Assembly: GCA_051881655.1 (NCBI GenBank)
Contig: JBJEQH010000239.1
Location: 1 to 5,683 of the forward strand
From: Heritagella sp051881655
Lineage (GTDB): Bacteria > Bacillota > Clostridia > Oscillospirales > Acutalibacteraceae
DNA: 5,683 nt
Direction: 5' to 3'
Below, piece after piece: positions 1-5,683 of the stretch. A program made the position numbers and the translations under genes. Each line of letters begins with the position of its first letter. The stretch's first letter is position 1. The notes under the pieces were generated by a model. The model made no database searches and was not told where the DNA came from. It saw nothing but the letters and a program-made list of their open reading frames with translations.

Positions 1-512
1 GATTCGTTTCCAATCTGTATTTGAAGCTGTTTTCCCACCGAATCAACGGTACCGAAGGCCTGTTGGGATAATGACTCATCGATCAGGCAGACATCGCGGT
101 ACTGCACACAGTCGCTGGCATTGAATACCCGGCCGGCCACAGTCTGCAGTGAAATGATATGATCCGCACGGTAGCTGACCCCCCACAGCATCGACTCACA
201 TTTCACATCCCCGGCCGCTACTTCTCCCGTCTGCATAAGGACTGGGGACGTGTCGGCCACCCCTTCCATGGAATTGATCCGGAAGAGTTCTTCCTCGCCC
301 AGGGGATCAAAACGGGTGTCTTCCGATGTGATCATCAGACTGCTCAGGCCCAGGCTCTCCATTTCATTGCCCAACATATCGGTTCCATACTGGGAGATGA
401 CGCCAATCAGAATCACCGAGGCGACACCGATCAGAATTCCCAGCATGGTGAGAAAAGAGCGGAGTGGTTTTCGAAAAAGAACACGAATGGCTTCTCCCAT
501 CGAATCAATCAT
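1..512 (-). CDS. MacB/FtsX-type ABC transporter permease, N-terminal part (3' end outside window)
   Basis: This is the first 170 codons of a membrane subunit of an ABC exporter; the gene runs off the window without a stop. Residues about 8-16 form a basic cytoplasmic stretch (VLFRKPLRS). A hydrophobic segment follows at about 17-40 (FLTMLGILIGVASVILIGVI), the usual first transmembrane helix of MacB/FtsX permeases. The rest is soluble and fits the extracytoplasmic MacB core domain that sits between helices 1 and 2, with typical elements such as a 'V..VAGRVF' segment near residues 126-132. The ATG overlaps the stop of the upstream adaptor gene in an ATGA arrangement, so translation is probably coupled. 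No ATPase domain is fused to it and no ATPase gene lies between it and the adaptor. The substrate cannot be deduced; macrolides, peptides or lipids are all possible for the family. The family call is firm and the substrate is unknown. Confidence 0.85.
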   Translation of the reverse strand, partial: MIDSMGEAIRVLFRKPLRSFLTMLGILIGVASVILIGVISQYGTDMLGNEMESLGLSSLMITSEDTRFDPLGEEELFRINSMEGVADTSPVLMQTGEVAAGDVKCESMLWGVSYRADHIISLQTVAGRVFNASDCVQYRDVCLIDESLSQQAFGTVDSVGKQLQIQIGNE

Positions 513-1513
513 GCCGTTGTCTTCTCCTCTTCTACGCAGTACACCGGGGAACCGGACCGACAGTTTTCCGGCTCTAAAATGATCCGTTCCCCATCCAGCA
601 ATCCGCCGGTAATCTCCATTCCCTCTTTGTACTCCTCTCCCGTTTCCACATCTCTGCGAACGGCTGTCCGATTGTTCTCGGCGACGAAGACATACGAAGT
701 TCCCTCCTCATCCTGACAGAGCGCCTCCATCGGAACGACCAGGCAATTCTCCTTTTCTGCCGTTATAATCTCTGCGCGGGCACTATATCCGGGTTTCAGC
801 ACCTGATCAGGGTCCTTCGGTGTCAATGTGACCTCGAATACCGAGTCTTTTCCGGCCGTAGAGGCCTGTGTAACGGCACTTGAGCTGATGCGGGAGACAT
901 TGGCCGATAGTGAGGTATCGCGAAATGCCTCTCCGGACAGCAGCGCATACTGTCCGCAGGATACCGCAGCTATCTTTTTTTCACTGATGGAAACACGCAC
1001 CACCAGATTCTCATTATCGGCAAGTGAGCAGACCTTCTCCCCTTCGTTCAGAATATCACTCTCCTCTGCACAGACGTCTGTCACCGTGCCGTTCATCGGG
1101 GACAGAATGGTAGTGCGCTCTTCCAGGGCCATGAATTTATACCAAGTTTGGCTTTTATCCAGATGAATCCTTCCGGCTGTCATCAGGGCAGAACGCAGGG
1201 TATCCCCATAATCCCCCATTTCGGCGATCCTGTCCTCTCCCACCATCACAACCTGGCACAGGGGTTCCCCCTTTTCCACCTCATCCCCCTTTTCCACATA
1301 CCATTTCTCAATCCACAGGATTTCTTCCGCTTTGACCGTCTCTGATCCATTTCTCTCCACCTCGCCCATACAGTACACCGTTTGGTGCGCGGTCTGTGGA
1401 TGAAGCACCATCGTTTTCACTTCCGGAATCGAGGATGAATACCAATATCCGCCGGCTATGATCCCCAAAATTACAAGCACCGTGCCCAAAAGTAAAACAC
1501 CATATTTTTTCAT
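509..1513 (-). CDS. HlyD/MacA-type membrane fusion (adaptor) protein of an ABC efflux system
   Basis: This 334-residue protein is predicted to be anchored by one N-terminal membrane segment (residues about 4-25) with the remainder outside the cell. The two halves of a lipoyl/biotinyl-like domain are visible at about 67-86 (WIEKWYVEKGDEVEKGEPLC) and 136-172 (ILSPMNGTVTDV...). A beta-barrel region with the family's 'LKPGYSARAEI' element lies at 239-249. The membrane-proximal part starts around 258 (LVVPMEAL) and ends with 'GLLDGERII'. The segment between the lipoyl halves is only about 45 residues, much shorter than the long alpha-hairpin that reaches TolC in Gram-negative relatives, as expected for a cell without an outer membrane. 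A strong Shine-Dalgarno lies 8 nt before the ATG. The gene overlaps the downstream permease by 4 nt, so the two surely work together. It starts 63 nt after radA, so it may share that transcript or have its own promoter. Confidence 0.9.
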   Translation of the reverse strand: MKKYGVLLLGTVLVILGIIAGGYWYSSSIPEVKTMVLHPQTAHQTVYCMGEVERNGSETVKAEEILWIEKWYVEKGDEVEKGEPLCQVVMVGEDRIAEMGDYGDTLRSALMTAGRIHLDKSQTWYKFMALEERTTILSPMNGTVTDVCAEESDILNEGEKVCSLADNENLVVRVSISEKKIAAVSCGQYALLSGEAFRDTSLSANVSRISSSAVTQASTAGKDSVFEVTLTPKDPDQVLKPGYSARAEIITAEKENCLVVPMEALCQDEEGTSYVFVAENNRTAVRRDVETGEEYKEGMEITGGLLDGERIILEPENCRSGSPVYCVEEEKTTA

Positions 1514-1521
1514 CGATCTCT

Positions 1522-1527
1522 CCTCCT
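1522..1527 (-). promoter_or_regulatory. Shine-Dalgarno of the efflux adaptor gene
   Basis: Read on the minus strand this is AGGAGG, a perfect match to the anti-Shine-Dalgarno core, 8 nt upstream of the ATG at 1513. It fixes the adaptor start. It also suggests that this gene is translated independently of radA even if the two are co-transcribed. Confidence 0.85.
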
Positions 1528-1576
1528 GCTTTTCTATTGTGGCAGAAGAACCGGAAAAAATACGGTGTTTTTTCTT

Positions 1577-2947
1577 TTATACACAGGCAGCGGAAACGGC
1601 CTCGCGAACAGAACGGACTCCTATCAGCTCCATGTTGTCCGGTACCGAGCGCAGCCCTTTTAAATTGTGCTGGGGCAGAATACAGCGGGTAAAGCCCAGG
1701 CGGGCAGCCTCCATAATCCGGGCCTGTGCCTGCGAAACCGCCCGCAATTCCCCGGCCAGGCCGATCTCTCCAAAAACAATCGTATCCTCCCGGATGGGTG
1801 TATCCTTCAGGCTGGATACCAGCGCCAGGGCCACCGCCAGATCGGAAGAGGGCTCGTCCAGGCGCAGCCCGCCAATCACATTCAAATAGGCGTCCAGATT
1901 GGAAAAATAGTAACCGCCGCGCTTTTCCAGAACCGCAAGCAGAAGATTCATTCGGTTATAGTCAAAGCCCGTGGACATTCTGCGCGGATTTCCAAACCCC
2001 GTTGTCGTGGCCAAACCCTGAATCTCCGCCAGAATCGGACGGGACCCTTCGATCACACAGGTCACACAGGTACCGGAAACATGAAGGGGCCGGCCGGCCA
2101 GCATGGCTTCCGACGGGTTTTCCACCTGGTGCAGTCCATCCTCGTTCATATCAAACACGCCGATTTCATTGGTGGAGCCATACCGGTTTTTGACCGCCCG
2201 CAGGATCCGGAAGGACATTTGGCGGTCGCCCTCAAAGTACAGCACCGCATCCACAATATGTTCCAAAACCTTGGGCCCCGCCACCGCGCCGTCCTTATTG
2301 ACATGACCGACCAGAAAAACGGGAACATCCAGCGTTTTGCAGCAGCGCAGCAGGAAATTTGTGCATTCGCGTACCTGCGTGACACTTCCCGGTGAAGAAT
2401 TCAGCTCGGTGAGATTCATCGTCTGAATCGAGTCGATAATGACCAGATCCGGCTTTTCCGTATGGATTTGCTCGGTCACGATCTGTACATCAGTCTCTGT
2501 CAGGATCAAAAGATTTTCGCTGTCCACTCCCAACCGCAGTGCCCGAAGCTTAATCTGCCGGGCGGATTCCTCGCCGGATACATATAAAACCTTTCTCTCT
2601 TTTCCGAGATTCTGGCAGATCTGCAGCAGCAGCGTGGATTTTCCAATACCGGGATCCCCGCTGAGAAGGTTGAGGGATCCTTTCACAATTCCCCCGCCGA
2701 GTACGCGGTCCAATTCCGAAAAACCGGTTTTGTACCGCTCTTCTTCCGATGTGCTGATCTGGGAAATCTGCATGACCCGATTCATCCGGTGAGAAGATGG
2801 CTTTCCGGCAGAAACAGGGGCCGCAGAAGAAGCCAATTCTTCTTCCAGAGTATTCCACTCGCCGCATCCGGGGCATTTCCCGTACCATTTTGCTGTGGAG
2901 AACCCGCACTGGGAACATACATACATGGTTTTATTCTTTCCTGCCAT
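1577..2947 (-). CDS. radA: DNA repair/recombination ATPase RadA (Sms)
   Basis: RadA is a RecA-like hexameric cytoplasmic ATPase that drives branch migration of recombination intermediates. The protein is full length (456 residues). It carries the N-terminal zinc finger C11-x2-C14 ... C25-x2-C28. The Walker A loop is GDPGIGKST at 97-105 and the Walker B strand is LVIIDS at 168-173. The RadA-specific KNRFG motif appears as KNRYG at 253-257. A C-terminal Lon-like domain runs from about 283 to the end, with 'SSDLAVALALVSSL' and 'FGEIGLAGELR', and is expected to be structural rather than proteolytic. The chosen ATG gives the usual short basic lead before the zinc finger. Its AGGAG (2961-2965) is a rather distant 13 nt upstream, and Met8 (2924-2926), preceded by AGGAAAG, is a possible alternative. 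The first 55 codons overlap the end of the amidase frame. The usual clpC or disA neighbours are absent. Confidence 0.97.
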   Translation of the reverse strand: MAGKNKTMYVCSQCGFSTAKWYGKCPGCGEWNTLEEELASSAAPVSAGKPSSHRMNRVMQISQISTSEEERYKTGFSELDRVLGGGIVKGSLNLLSGDPGIGKSTLLLQICQNLGKERKVLYVSGEESARQIKLRALRLGVDSENLLILTETDVQIVTEQIHTEKPDLVIIDSIQTMNLTELNSSPGSVTQVRECTNFLLRCCKTLDVPVFLVGHVNKDGAVAGPKVLEHIVDAVLYFEGDRQMSFRILRAVKNRYGSTNEIGVFDMNEDGLHQVENPSEAMLAGRPLHVSGTCVTCVIEGSRPILAEIQGLATTTGFGNPRRMSTGFDYNRMNLLLAVLEKRGGYYFSNLDAYLNVIGGLRLDEPSSDLAVALALVSSLKDTPIREDTIVFGEIGLAGELRAVSQAQARIMEAARLGFTRCILPQHNLKGLRSVPDNMELIGVRSVREAVSAACV

Positions 2948-3738
2948 AATTCTTCTGTCTCTCCTGTCTGCATGATAGTTTCATCATACCACGATACAGA
3001 GGGGATTACAACGCCGTTTTCCAGAAGAAAATCCGCCAGCCCGCTCATAATGCAGGCGGCCGCTTTTTGCTGATACACCGGATTTTTCAAGTTGGATAAA
3101 TCCTCTTCATTCGAGAGAAACCCGCATTCCACCAGAACGGCCGGTACTTCCGCATGGGTCAGCAGGTAAATGGAGGAACCGGCTTCTTTGCACTGGCGTG
3201 TATTTTCAGGCTGCAGATGTTCGATAAAAGCGTTTTGAATGCACTGCGCCAGGGCTTCACTGTCCGCATGATTGGGGGAATAAAAAACCTGGGCGCCCCC
3301 ATAGCGGCTGTCTGAAAAATGGTTTTGGTGGATACTGATGAAAAGACACGGCGCATTCTCTTCGATCATTGCAAAGCGGCGATAGATATCATCCGCTTTC
3401 CTTTCGCGCAGAGTCTTCAGCGAGTCATCCCCCAAATCCACATCCGCTTCTCTGGTCATCATCACGCGAAACCCGGCGGCCTGCAGATAGCGCCGCAAAT
3501 ACAGGGCGATTTGCAGATTGATATCCTTTTCCATGGTACCATCGGATGCCTGGGTCCCGCCGTCCTCCCCGCCATGTCCCGGATCAATCAGAATCACTTT
3601 GGGATTTTCGACGAGAGAATCCGCCTGGCTGGACAAGCTCTGCACGGATAGGAAGCTCTGACAACAAAACAGGGCGAGAGCCCCCAAAAAGAGAAAGAAA
3701 AGAAAAATATCAGAAACAGCGTGCTTTCTCTTCTGCAT
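2782..3738 (-). CDS. cwlD: CwlD-type N-acetylmuramoyl-L-alanine amidase (Amidase_3) with an unusual C-terminal extension
   Basis: This is a zinc amidase that cleaves the bond between muramic acid and L-alanine in peptidoglycan. In spore formers, CwlD does this in the cortex on the way to muramic-delta-lactam. The N-terminus has a membrane anchor or uncleaved signal at about residues 10-30. The catalytic domain spans about 47-242. Predicted zinc ligands are H55 (in DPGHGGEDGG), E70 and H137 (in SIHQNH), and the catalytic glutamate is E204 (VLVECGFLSN). The 'TREADVDL' and 'RERKADDIYRR' segments resemble Bacillus CwlD more than general autolysins, and there are no cell-wall-binding repeats. B. 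subtilis CwlD is about 237 residues. Here the frame continues to 318, and its last 55 codons lie inside radA in another frame. That tail resembles no known domain and may be incidental or the result of a frameshift. A strong Shine-Dalgarno fixes the start. The amidase assignment is firm; the cwlD symbol is a similarity judgement. Confidence 0.82.
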   Translation of the reverse strand: MQKRKHAVSDIFLFFLFLGALALFCCQSFLSVQSLSSQADSLVENPKVILIDPGHGGEDGGTQASDGTMEKDINLQIALYLRRYLQAAGFRVMMTREADVDLGDDSLKTLRERKADDIYRRFAMIEENAPCLFISIHQNHFSDSRYGGAQVFYSPNHADSEALAQCIQNAFIEHLQPENTRQCKEAGSSIYLLTHAEVPAVLVECGFLSNEEDLSNLKNPVYQQKAAACIMSGLADFLLENGVVIPSVSWYDETIMQTGETEELWQERIKPCMYVPSAGSPQQNGTGNAPDAASGILWKKNWLLLRPLFLPESHLLTG

Positions 3739-3742
3739 AATT

Positions 3743-3750
3743 CCCTCCCT
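3743..3750 (-). promoter_or_regulatory. Shine-Dalgarno of the amidase gene
   Basis: On the minus strand this reads AGGGAGGG. Its GGAGG core (3744-3748) ends 5 nt before the ATG at 3738. It supports this start over internal methionines, which would remove the membrane anchor. Confidence 0.8.
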
Positions 3751-3770
3751 GACCAGCTGCGTGCTTATGC

Positions 3771-3799
3771 TTGCGAGATGAGACCGAGTCTGCTATAAT
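3771..3799 (+). promoter_or_regulatory. Vegetative (SigA-type) promoter of the metF operon
   Basis: The -35 element TTGCGA (3771-3776) is separated by exactly 17 nt from a perfect -10 element TATAAT (3794-3799). The -10 is preceded by TGC, which makes it an extended -10 (TGnTATAAT). Transcription would start near 3806 and leave a leader of about 53 nt before the metF ATG. That is too short to hold an S-box or T-box riboswitch. The call rests on consensus match and position only. Confidence 0.75.
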
Positions 3800-3823
3800 A
3801 TATATATAATACATAGTTGTATA
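3795..3823 (-). promoter_or_regulatory. Candidate promoter of the amidase-radA unit
   Basis: On the minus strand, TATACA (3818-3823, four of six matches to the -35 consensus) and TATTAT (3795-3800, five of six matches to the -10 consensus) are 17 nt apart. A start near 3788 would give a leader of about 50 nt before the amidase ATG. The -10 lies almost exactly on top of the plus-strand metF -10. The region is rich in TA steps, so chance matches are likely. If cwlD is sporulation-controlled as in Bacillus, a different sigma factor could be used. Confidence 0.35.
3809..3822. repeat. Short perfect inverted repeat downstream of the metF promoter (possible operator)
   Basis: The sequence ATACA-TAGT-TGTAT is a perfect 5-bp dyad around a 4-bp centre. 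It sits just after the predicted metF start and covers most of the candidate -35 of the opposite-strand promoter. It could be a repressor site acting on both units, but such dyads arise easily in AT-rich DNA. No regulator gene is in the window. Confidence 0.3.
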
Positions 3824-3858
3824 GTATGATTTTAAAATAACAGAGTGAGGCTTACCAA

Positions 3859-4728
3859 ATGAAAATTAATGAACTTTTTGCCAGTAAGAAAGTTACCTTT
3901 TCCTGCGAGATCTTTCCGCCCAAAATCGGGATGGATATCCATCAGATCGATCATGTCATTGATGAGATTGCACCGATTCATCCTGATTTCATCAGTGTGA
4001 CCTGCGGAGCCGGCGGCAGTACAAAGGGCCATACCAATCAGATCGCCGCGCAGATTCAGGAAAAATACGGAATTCCCACCCTGGCACATTTAACCTGTGT
4101 CTCCAGCACGCGGGAGGAAATTTCCGGAGAGCTGCAGGATTTGCAGCAGCGGGGGATCCACAATATTCTCGCGTTGCGCGGGGATCTTCCCAAGGACGGC
4201 CAGTTCCCGGCCGGAAATCACTATCACTATGCCAGTGAGTTGATCACTGAAATTCGCAAAAGTGGAATAGATTTCTGCATTGGCGCCGCCTGTTATCCGG
4301 ACGGCCATGTGGAGTGCGCCAACCGGGAGACCGATATCGACTATTTGAAGGAAAAAGTCGCCTGTGGCTGCGATTTTCTGACCACCCAGATGTTTTTTGA
4401 CAACAATGTTCTCTATAATTTCCTGTACCGCACCCTCGCGAAGGGAATCAATGTTCCAATTGTCGCGGGTGTGATGCCCGTCACCAATTATAAGCAGATT
4501 GATCGCTCCTGTAAGCTGTCCGGTACCACTCTTCCCACCCGTTTCCGCCGTTTGGCCGAGCGTTTTGGCGATGACCCCGCCTCGATGAAGCAAGCCGGAA
4601 TTGCGTATGCAACCGAGCAGATCATTGATCTGTTGGCAAATGGCGTCAATCACATTCATCTGTATACCATGAACAAACCGGAAATCGCCCGGCAGATCAA
4701 AGAAAATCTGTCGAATATTTTGGGATAA
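3859..4728 (+). CDS. metF: 5,10-methylenetetrahydrofolate reductase
   Basis: This cytoplasmic FAD enzyme reduces 5,10-methylene-THF to 5-methyl-THF, the methyl donor for methionine synthesis. The 289-residue length is normal for a bacterial single-domain MTHFR (TIM barrel). Family motifs appear in order: SCEIFPPK with the conserved glutamate E17; SVTCGAGGS at 46-54; LAHLTC at 75-80; LRGD at 106-109, whose aspartate contacts the flavin; GAACYPDGH at 142-150; QMFFD at 177-181; AGVMPV at 203-208; and HLYTMNKPE near the C-terminus. The ATG is preceded by GTGAGG at 8-nt spacing. It is the first gene of the plus-strand operon, and the next ORF begins 4 nt after its stop. No metV, the zinc-protein partner found beside metF in many acetogens, is present. 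That favours a role in methionine synthesis over a dedicated Wood-Ljungdahl cluster. Confidence 0.96.
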   Translation: MKINELFASKKVTFSCEIFPPKIGMDIHQIDHVIDEIAPIHPDFISVTCGAGGSTKGHTNQIAAQIQEKYGIPTLAHLTCVSSTREEISGELQDLQQRGIHNILALRGDLPKDGQFPAGNHYHYASELITEIRKSGIDFCIGAACYPDGHVECANRETDIDYLKEKVACGCDFLTTQMFFDNNVLYNFLYRTLAKGINVPIVAGVMPVTNYKQIDRSCKLSGTTLPTRFRRLAERFGDDPASMKQAGIAYATEQIIDLLANGVNHIHLYTMNKPEIARQIKENLSNILG

Positions 4729-4732
4729 ACGT

Positions 4733-5386
4733 ATGGACAAGCTGAACATTCGCAGGGAAGAGGTTTGGCGGTACCTGGGGGCCGCTTCTCTTCCCCACGA
4801 TCCTGCTCTCACCCGGAAAATTGAAGAGGCCTGTGAAAAGCTCGATCAGATCGCAGCACCGCGGTGGACCTCTCTGCGCCTGCCCGTTTCCTTTGAGAAA
4901 GACGGCGTCCTTTTCATCGGAGAACAGCGGTATATCAGCCACGACTTAACTCGTCATCTGCATCACTGCCGGGAGGTTTTTCTTTTTGCTGCCACGCTGG
5001 GAATCGGGGTAGATCAGTGGATTCGCCGCAGTGAGATTACCGATATGTCCATGGCGGTGATTCTGCAGGCCTGTGCCGCCGAAGCGATCGAGAGCTGGTG
5101 TGACCGCTGTGAAGAGTCCCTTCTGCAGGAGGCCCGAAAAAATGACCTGTATCTGCGCCCCCGGTACAGCCCCGGATATGGGGATTTTTCCATCGAATAT
5201 CAAAGCCAGCTGCTCCGCACCCTGCAGGCTGAGAAAAAAATCGGATTGACCGTCACGGAAAGCTGCCTGATGCTCCCCATGAAATCCGTTTCCGCTGTCA
5301 TCGGCCTTACCCCCGATCGGGAAAGCTGCCATGTTCACAAATGCGCAGTCTGCCCCAATACTACTTGTCCTTTCAGAAAGGTATGA
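4733..5386 (+). CDS. Stand-alone cobalamin-dependent methionine synthase activation-domain protein with C-terminal Cys motif
   Basis: This 217-residue protein matches the reactivation domain that forms the C-terminus of classical MetH (Met_synt_B12 family). That domain binds S-adenosylmethionine and helps re-methylate cob(II)alamin. The signature RPRYSPGYGDFSIEYQ (142-157) corresponds to the R-x-x-PGY SAM-binding motif. 'ESCLMLPMKSVSAVIG' (176-191) matches the next conserved block. Free-standing versions are known, for example beside the short MetH of Thermotoga maritima. It starts 4 nt after metF and ends 6 nt before the methionine synthase gene, so its partner is almost certainly that enzyme. 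The tail holds four cysteines, C199-x4-C204-x2-C207-x4-C212, followed by an FRK end. This spacing could bind zinc or an iron-sulfur cluster, and it is not part of E. coli MetH. A further CxxC lies at 123-126. Only weak Shine-Dalgarno-like sequence (GGGAT) is seen, so translation is probably coupled to metF. Confidence 0.9.
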   Translation: MDKLNIRREEVWRYLGAASLPHDPALTRKIEEACEKLDQIAAPRWTSLRLPVSFEKDGVLFIGEQRYISHDLTRHLHHCREVFLFAATLGIGVDQWIRRSEITDMSMAVILQACAAEAIESWCDRCEESLLQEARKNDLYLRPRYSPGYGDFSIEYQSQLLRTLQAEKKIGLTVTESCLMLPMKSVSAVIGLTPDRESCHVHKCAVCPNTTCPFRKV

Positions 5387-5392
5387 TTTTTT

Positions 5393-5683
5393 ATGATTCA
5401 GACGTCGGCCCATCCTCTTTGGGAAAAATTTGGGAAAGTGCCCCTGTTTATCGACGGGGCAATGGGAACCCTGCTTCAGGAAAACGGACTGGGCGCTGGG
5501 GATATCCCGGAGCTGTGGAATCTCTCCCATCCGGAGGTTCTTTATCAAATTCACTCGGACTATCTCAAAGCTGGGTGCGATATTCTGGAAGCGAACACCT
5601 TTGGCGCCAATCGGATTAAGCTGCACGGTATGGCGGATACGGAAGAAGTGATCCGCGCGGCCATATCCATTGCCAAAAAAGCC
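5393..5683 (+). CDS. metH: Cobalamin-dependent methionine synthase, N-terminal part of homocysteine-binding domain (3' end outside window)
   Basis: The first 97 codons are present and the frame runs open off the window. They contain the start of a homocysteine S-methyltransferase TIM barrel: DGAMGT at 21-26, PELWN at 39-43 and EANTFGANR at 66-74. The zinc-binding cysteines of this domain lie further downstream and are not visible. A stand-alone betaine- or S-methylmethionine-type methyltransferase, or a YitJ-like HMT-MTHFR fusion, would share these motifs. The 'PELWNLSHPEV' wording and the adjacent metF and activation genes point to a MetH type. Because the reactivation domain is a separate gene, I expect the full protein to stop after the cobalamin domain (roughly 800 residues). 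The ATG follows GAAAGG with a spacing of 11 nt. An earlier ATG at 5383 is out of frame. Confidence 0.87.
   Translation, partial: MIQTSAHPLWEKFGKVPLFIDGAMGTLLQENGLGAGDIPELWNLSHPEVLYQIHSDYLKAGCDILEANTFGANRIKLHGMADTEEVIRAAISIAKKA

Noticed and set aside
250..582. Plus-strand open frame over the permease/adaptor junction
   Set aside because: It is antisense to the MacB-type permease and the end of the adaptor, with no ribosome binding site or family resemblance.
1555..1573. A6-N7-T6 dyad just after the radA stop, considered as a terminator
   Set aside because: On the minus strand it would form only six A-U pairs with no G-C stem, too weak for an intrinsic terminator.
1667..2395. A 242-codon open frame antisense to radA, plus several others over 1458-2792
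   Set aside because: They lie opposite a fully conserved gene, have low-complexity, non-family-like translations and no convincing ribosome binding site. They are shadows of radA codon usage.
3794..3810. TA-rich dinucleotide tract considered as a simple repeat or second promoter (TATAAT at 3805-3810)
   Set aside because: The tract is short, and the second TATAAT has no -35 at suitable spacing. It is better explained as part of the AT-rich promoter region.
3822..3828. CATACTA on the minus strand, an exact match to a SigG-type -10 upstream of the cwlD-like gene
   Set aside because: It is attractive for a spore cortex gene, but no matching -35 is found 16-18 nt upstream (the DNA there reads GCCTCA). 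A 7-mer alone is weak evidence in AT-rich DNA.
4090..4812. Long minus-strand open frames opposite metF and the activation gene (also 4946-5626)
   Set aside because: The plus-strand genes in these places are certain by motif, and the opposite translations show no recognisable domain.

Overview
The window looks like chromosomal DNA from an anaerobic, Gram-positive, probably spore-forming member of the Clostridia (Bacillota). The evidence is strong AGGAGG-type ribosome binding sites, a CwlD-like cortex amidase, a TolC-independent style ABC efflux adaptor, and a split cobalamin-dependent methionine synthase whose reactivation domain is a separate gene. Base composition is moderate and looks even across the window. 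I see no rRNA, tRNA, insertion sequence, CRISPR array or other sign of recent transfer. The genus cannot be named from this sequence.

Layout: a short, AT-rich divergent intergenic region (3739-3858) splits the window into two transcription units. On the minus strand, reading leftwards, lie a CwlD-type N-acetylmuramoyl-L-alanine amidase (3738-2782), the DNA recombination/repair ATPase RadA (2947-1577), a HlyD/MacA-type membrane fusion protein (1513-509) and the N-terminal part of a MacB/FtsX-type ABC permease (512-1, cut by the window edge). On the plus strand lie methylenetetrahydrofolate reductase metF (3859-4728), a stand-alone methionine synthase reactivation-domain protein (4733-5386) and the 5' end of a cobalamin-dependent methionine synthase (5393-5683, cut by the window edge).

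The plus-strand genes form a tight operon, with gaps of 4 and 6 nt, that makes biochemical sense. MetF produces 5-methyltetrahydrofolate, the MetH-like enzyme passes the methyl group to homocysteine through cobalamin, and the separate activation protein is expected to rescue the oxidised cobalamin form. The minus-strand genes are less obviously related. The adaptor and permease overlap by 4 nt and form one efflux or export system whose ATPase is not in the window. The amidase and radA reading frames overlap by 166 nt, which is unusual.

The most interesting points are the long cwlD/radA overlap with its unexplained amidase tail, a possible bidirectional promoter with coincident -10 elements between the two units, and the four-cysteine C-terminal tail on the methionine synthase activation protein. 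I did not find a clearly undescribed biological system here; the gene content is mostly recognisable housekeeping.
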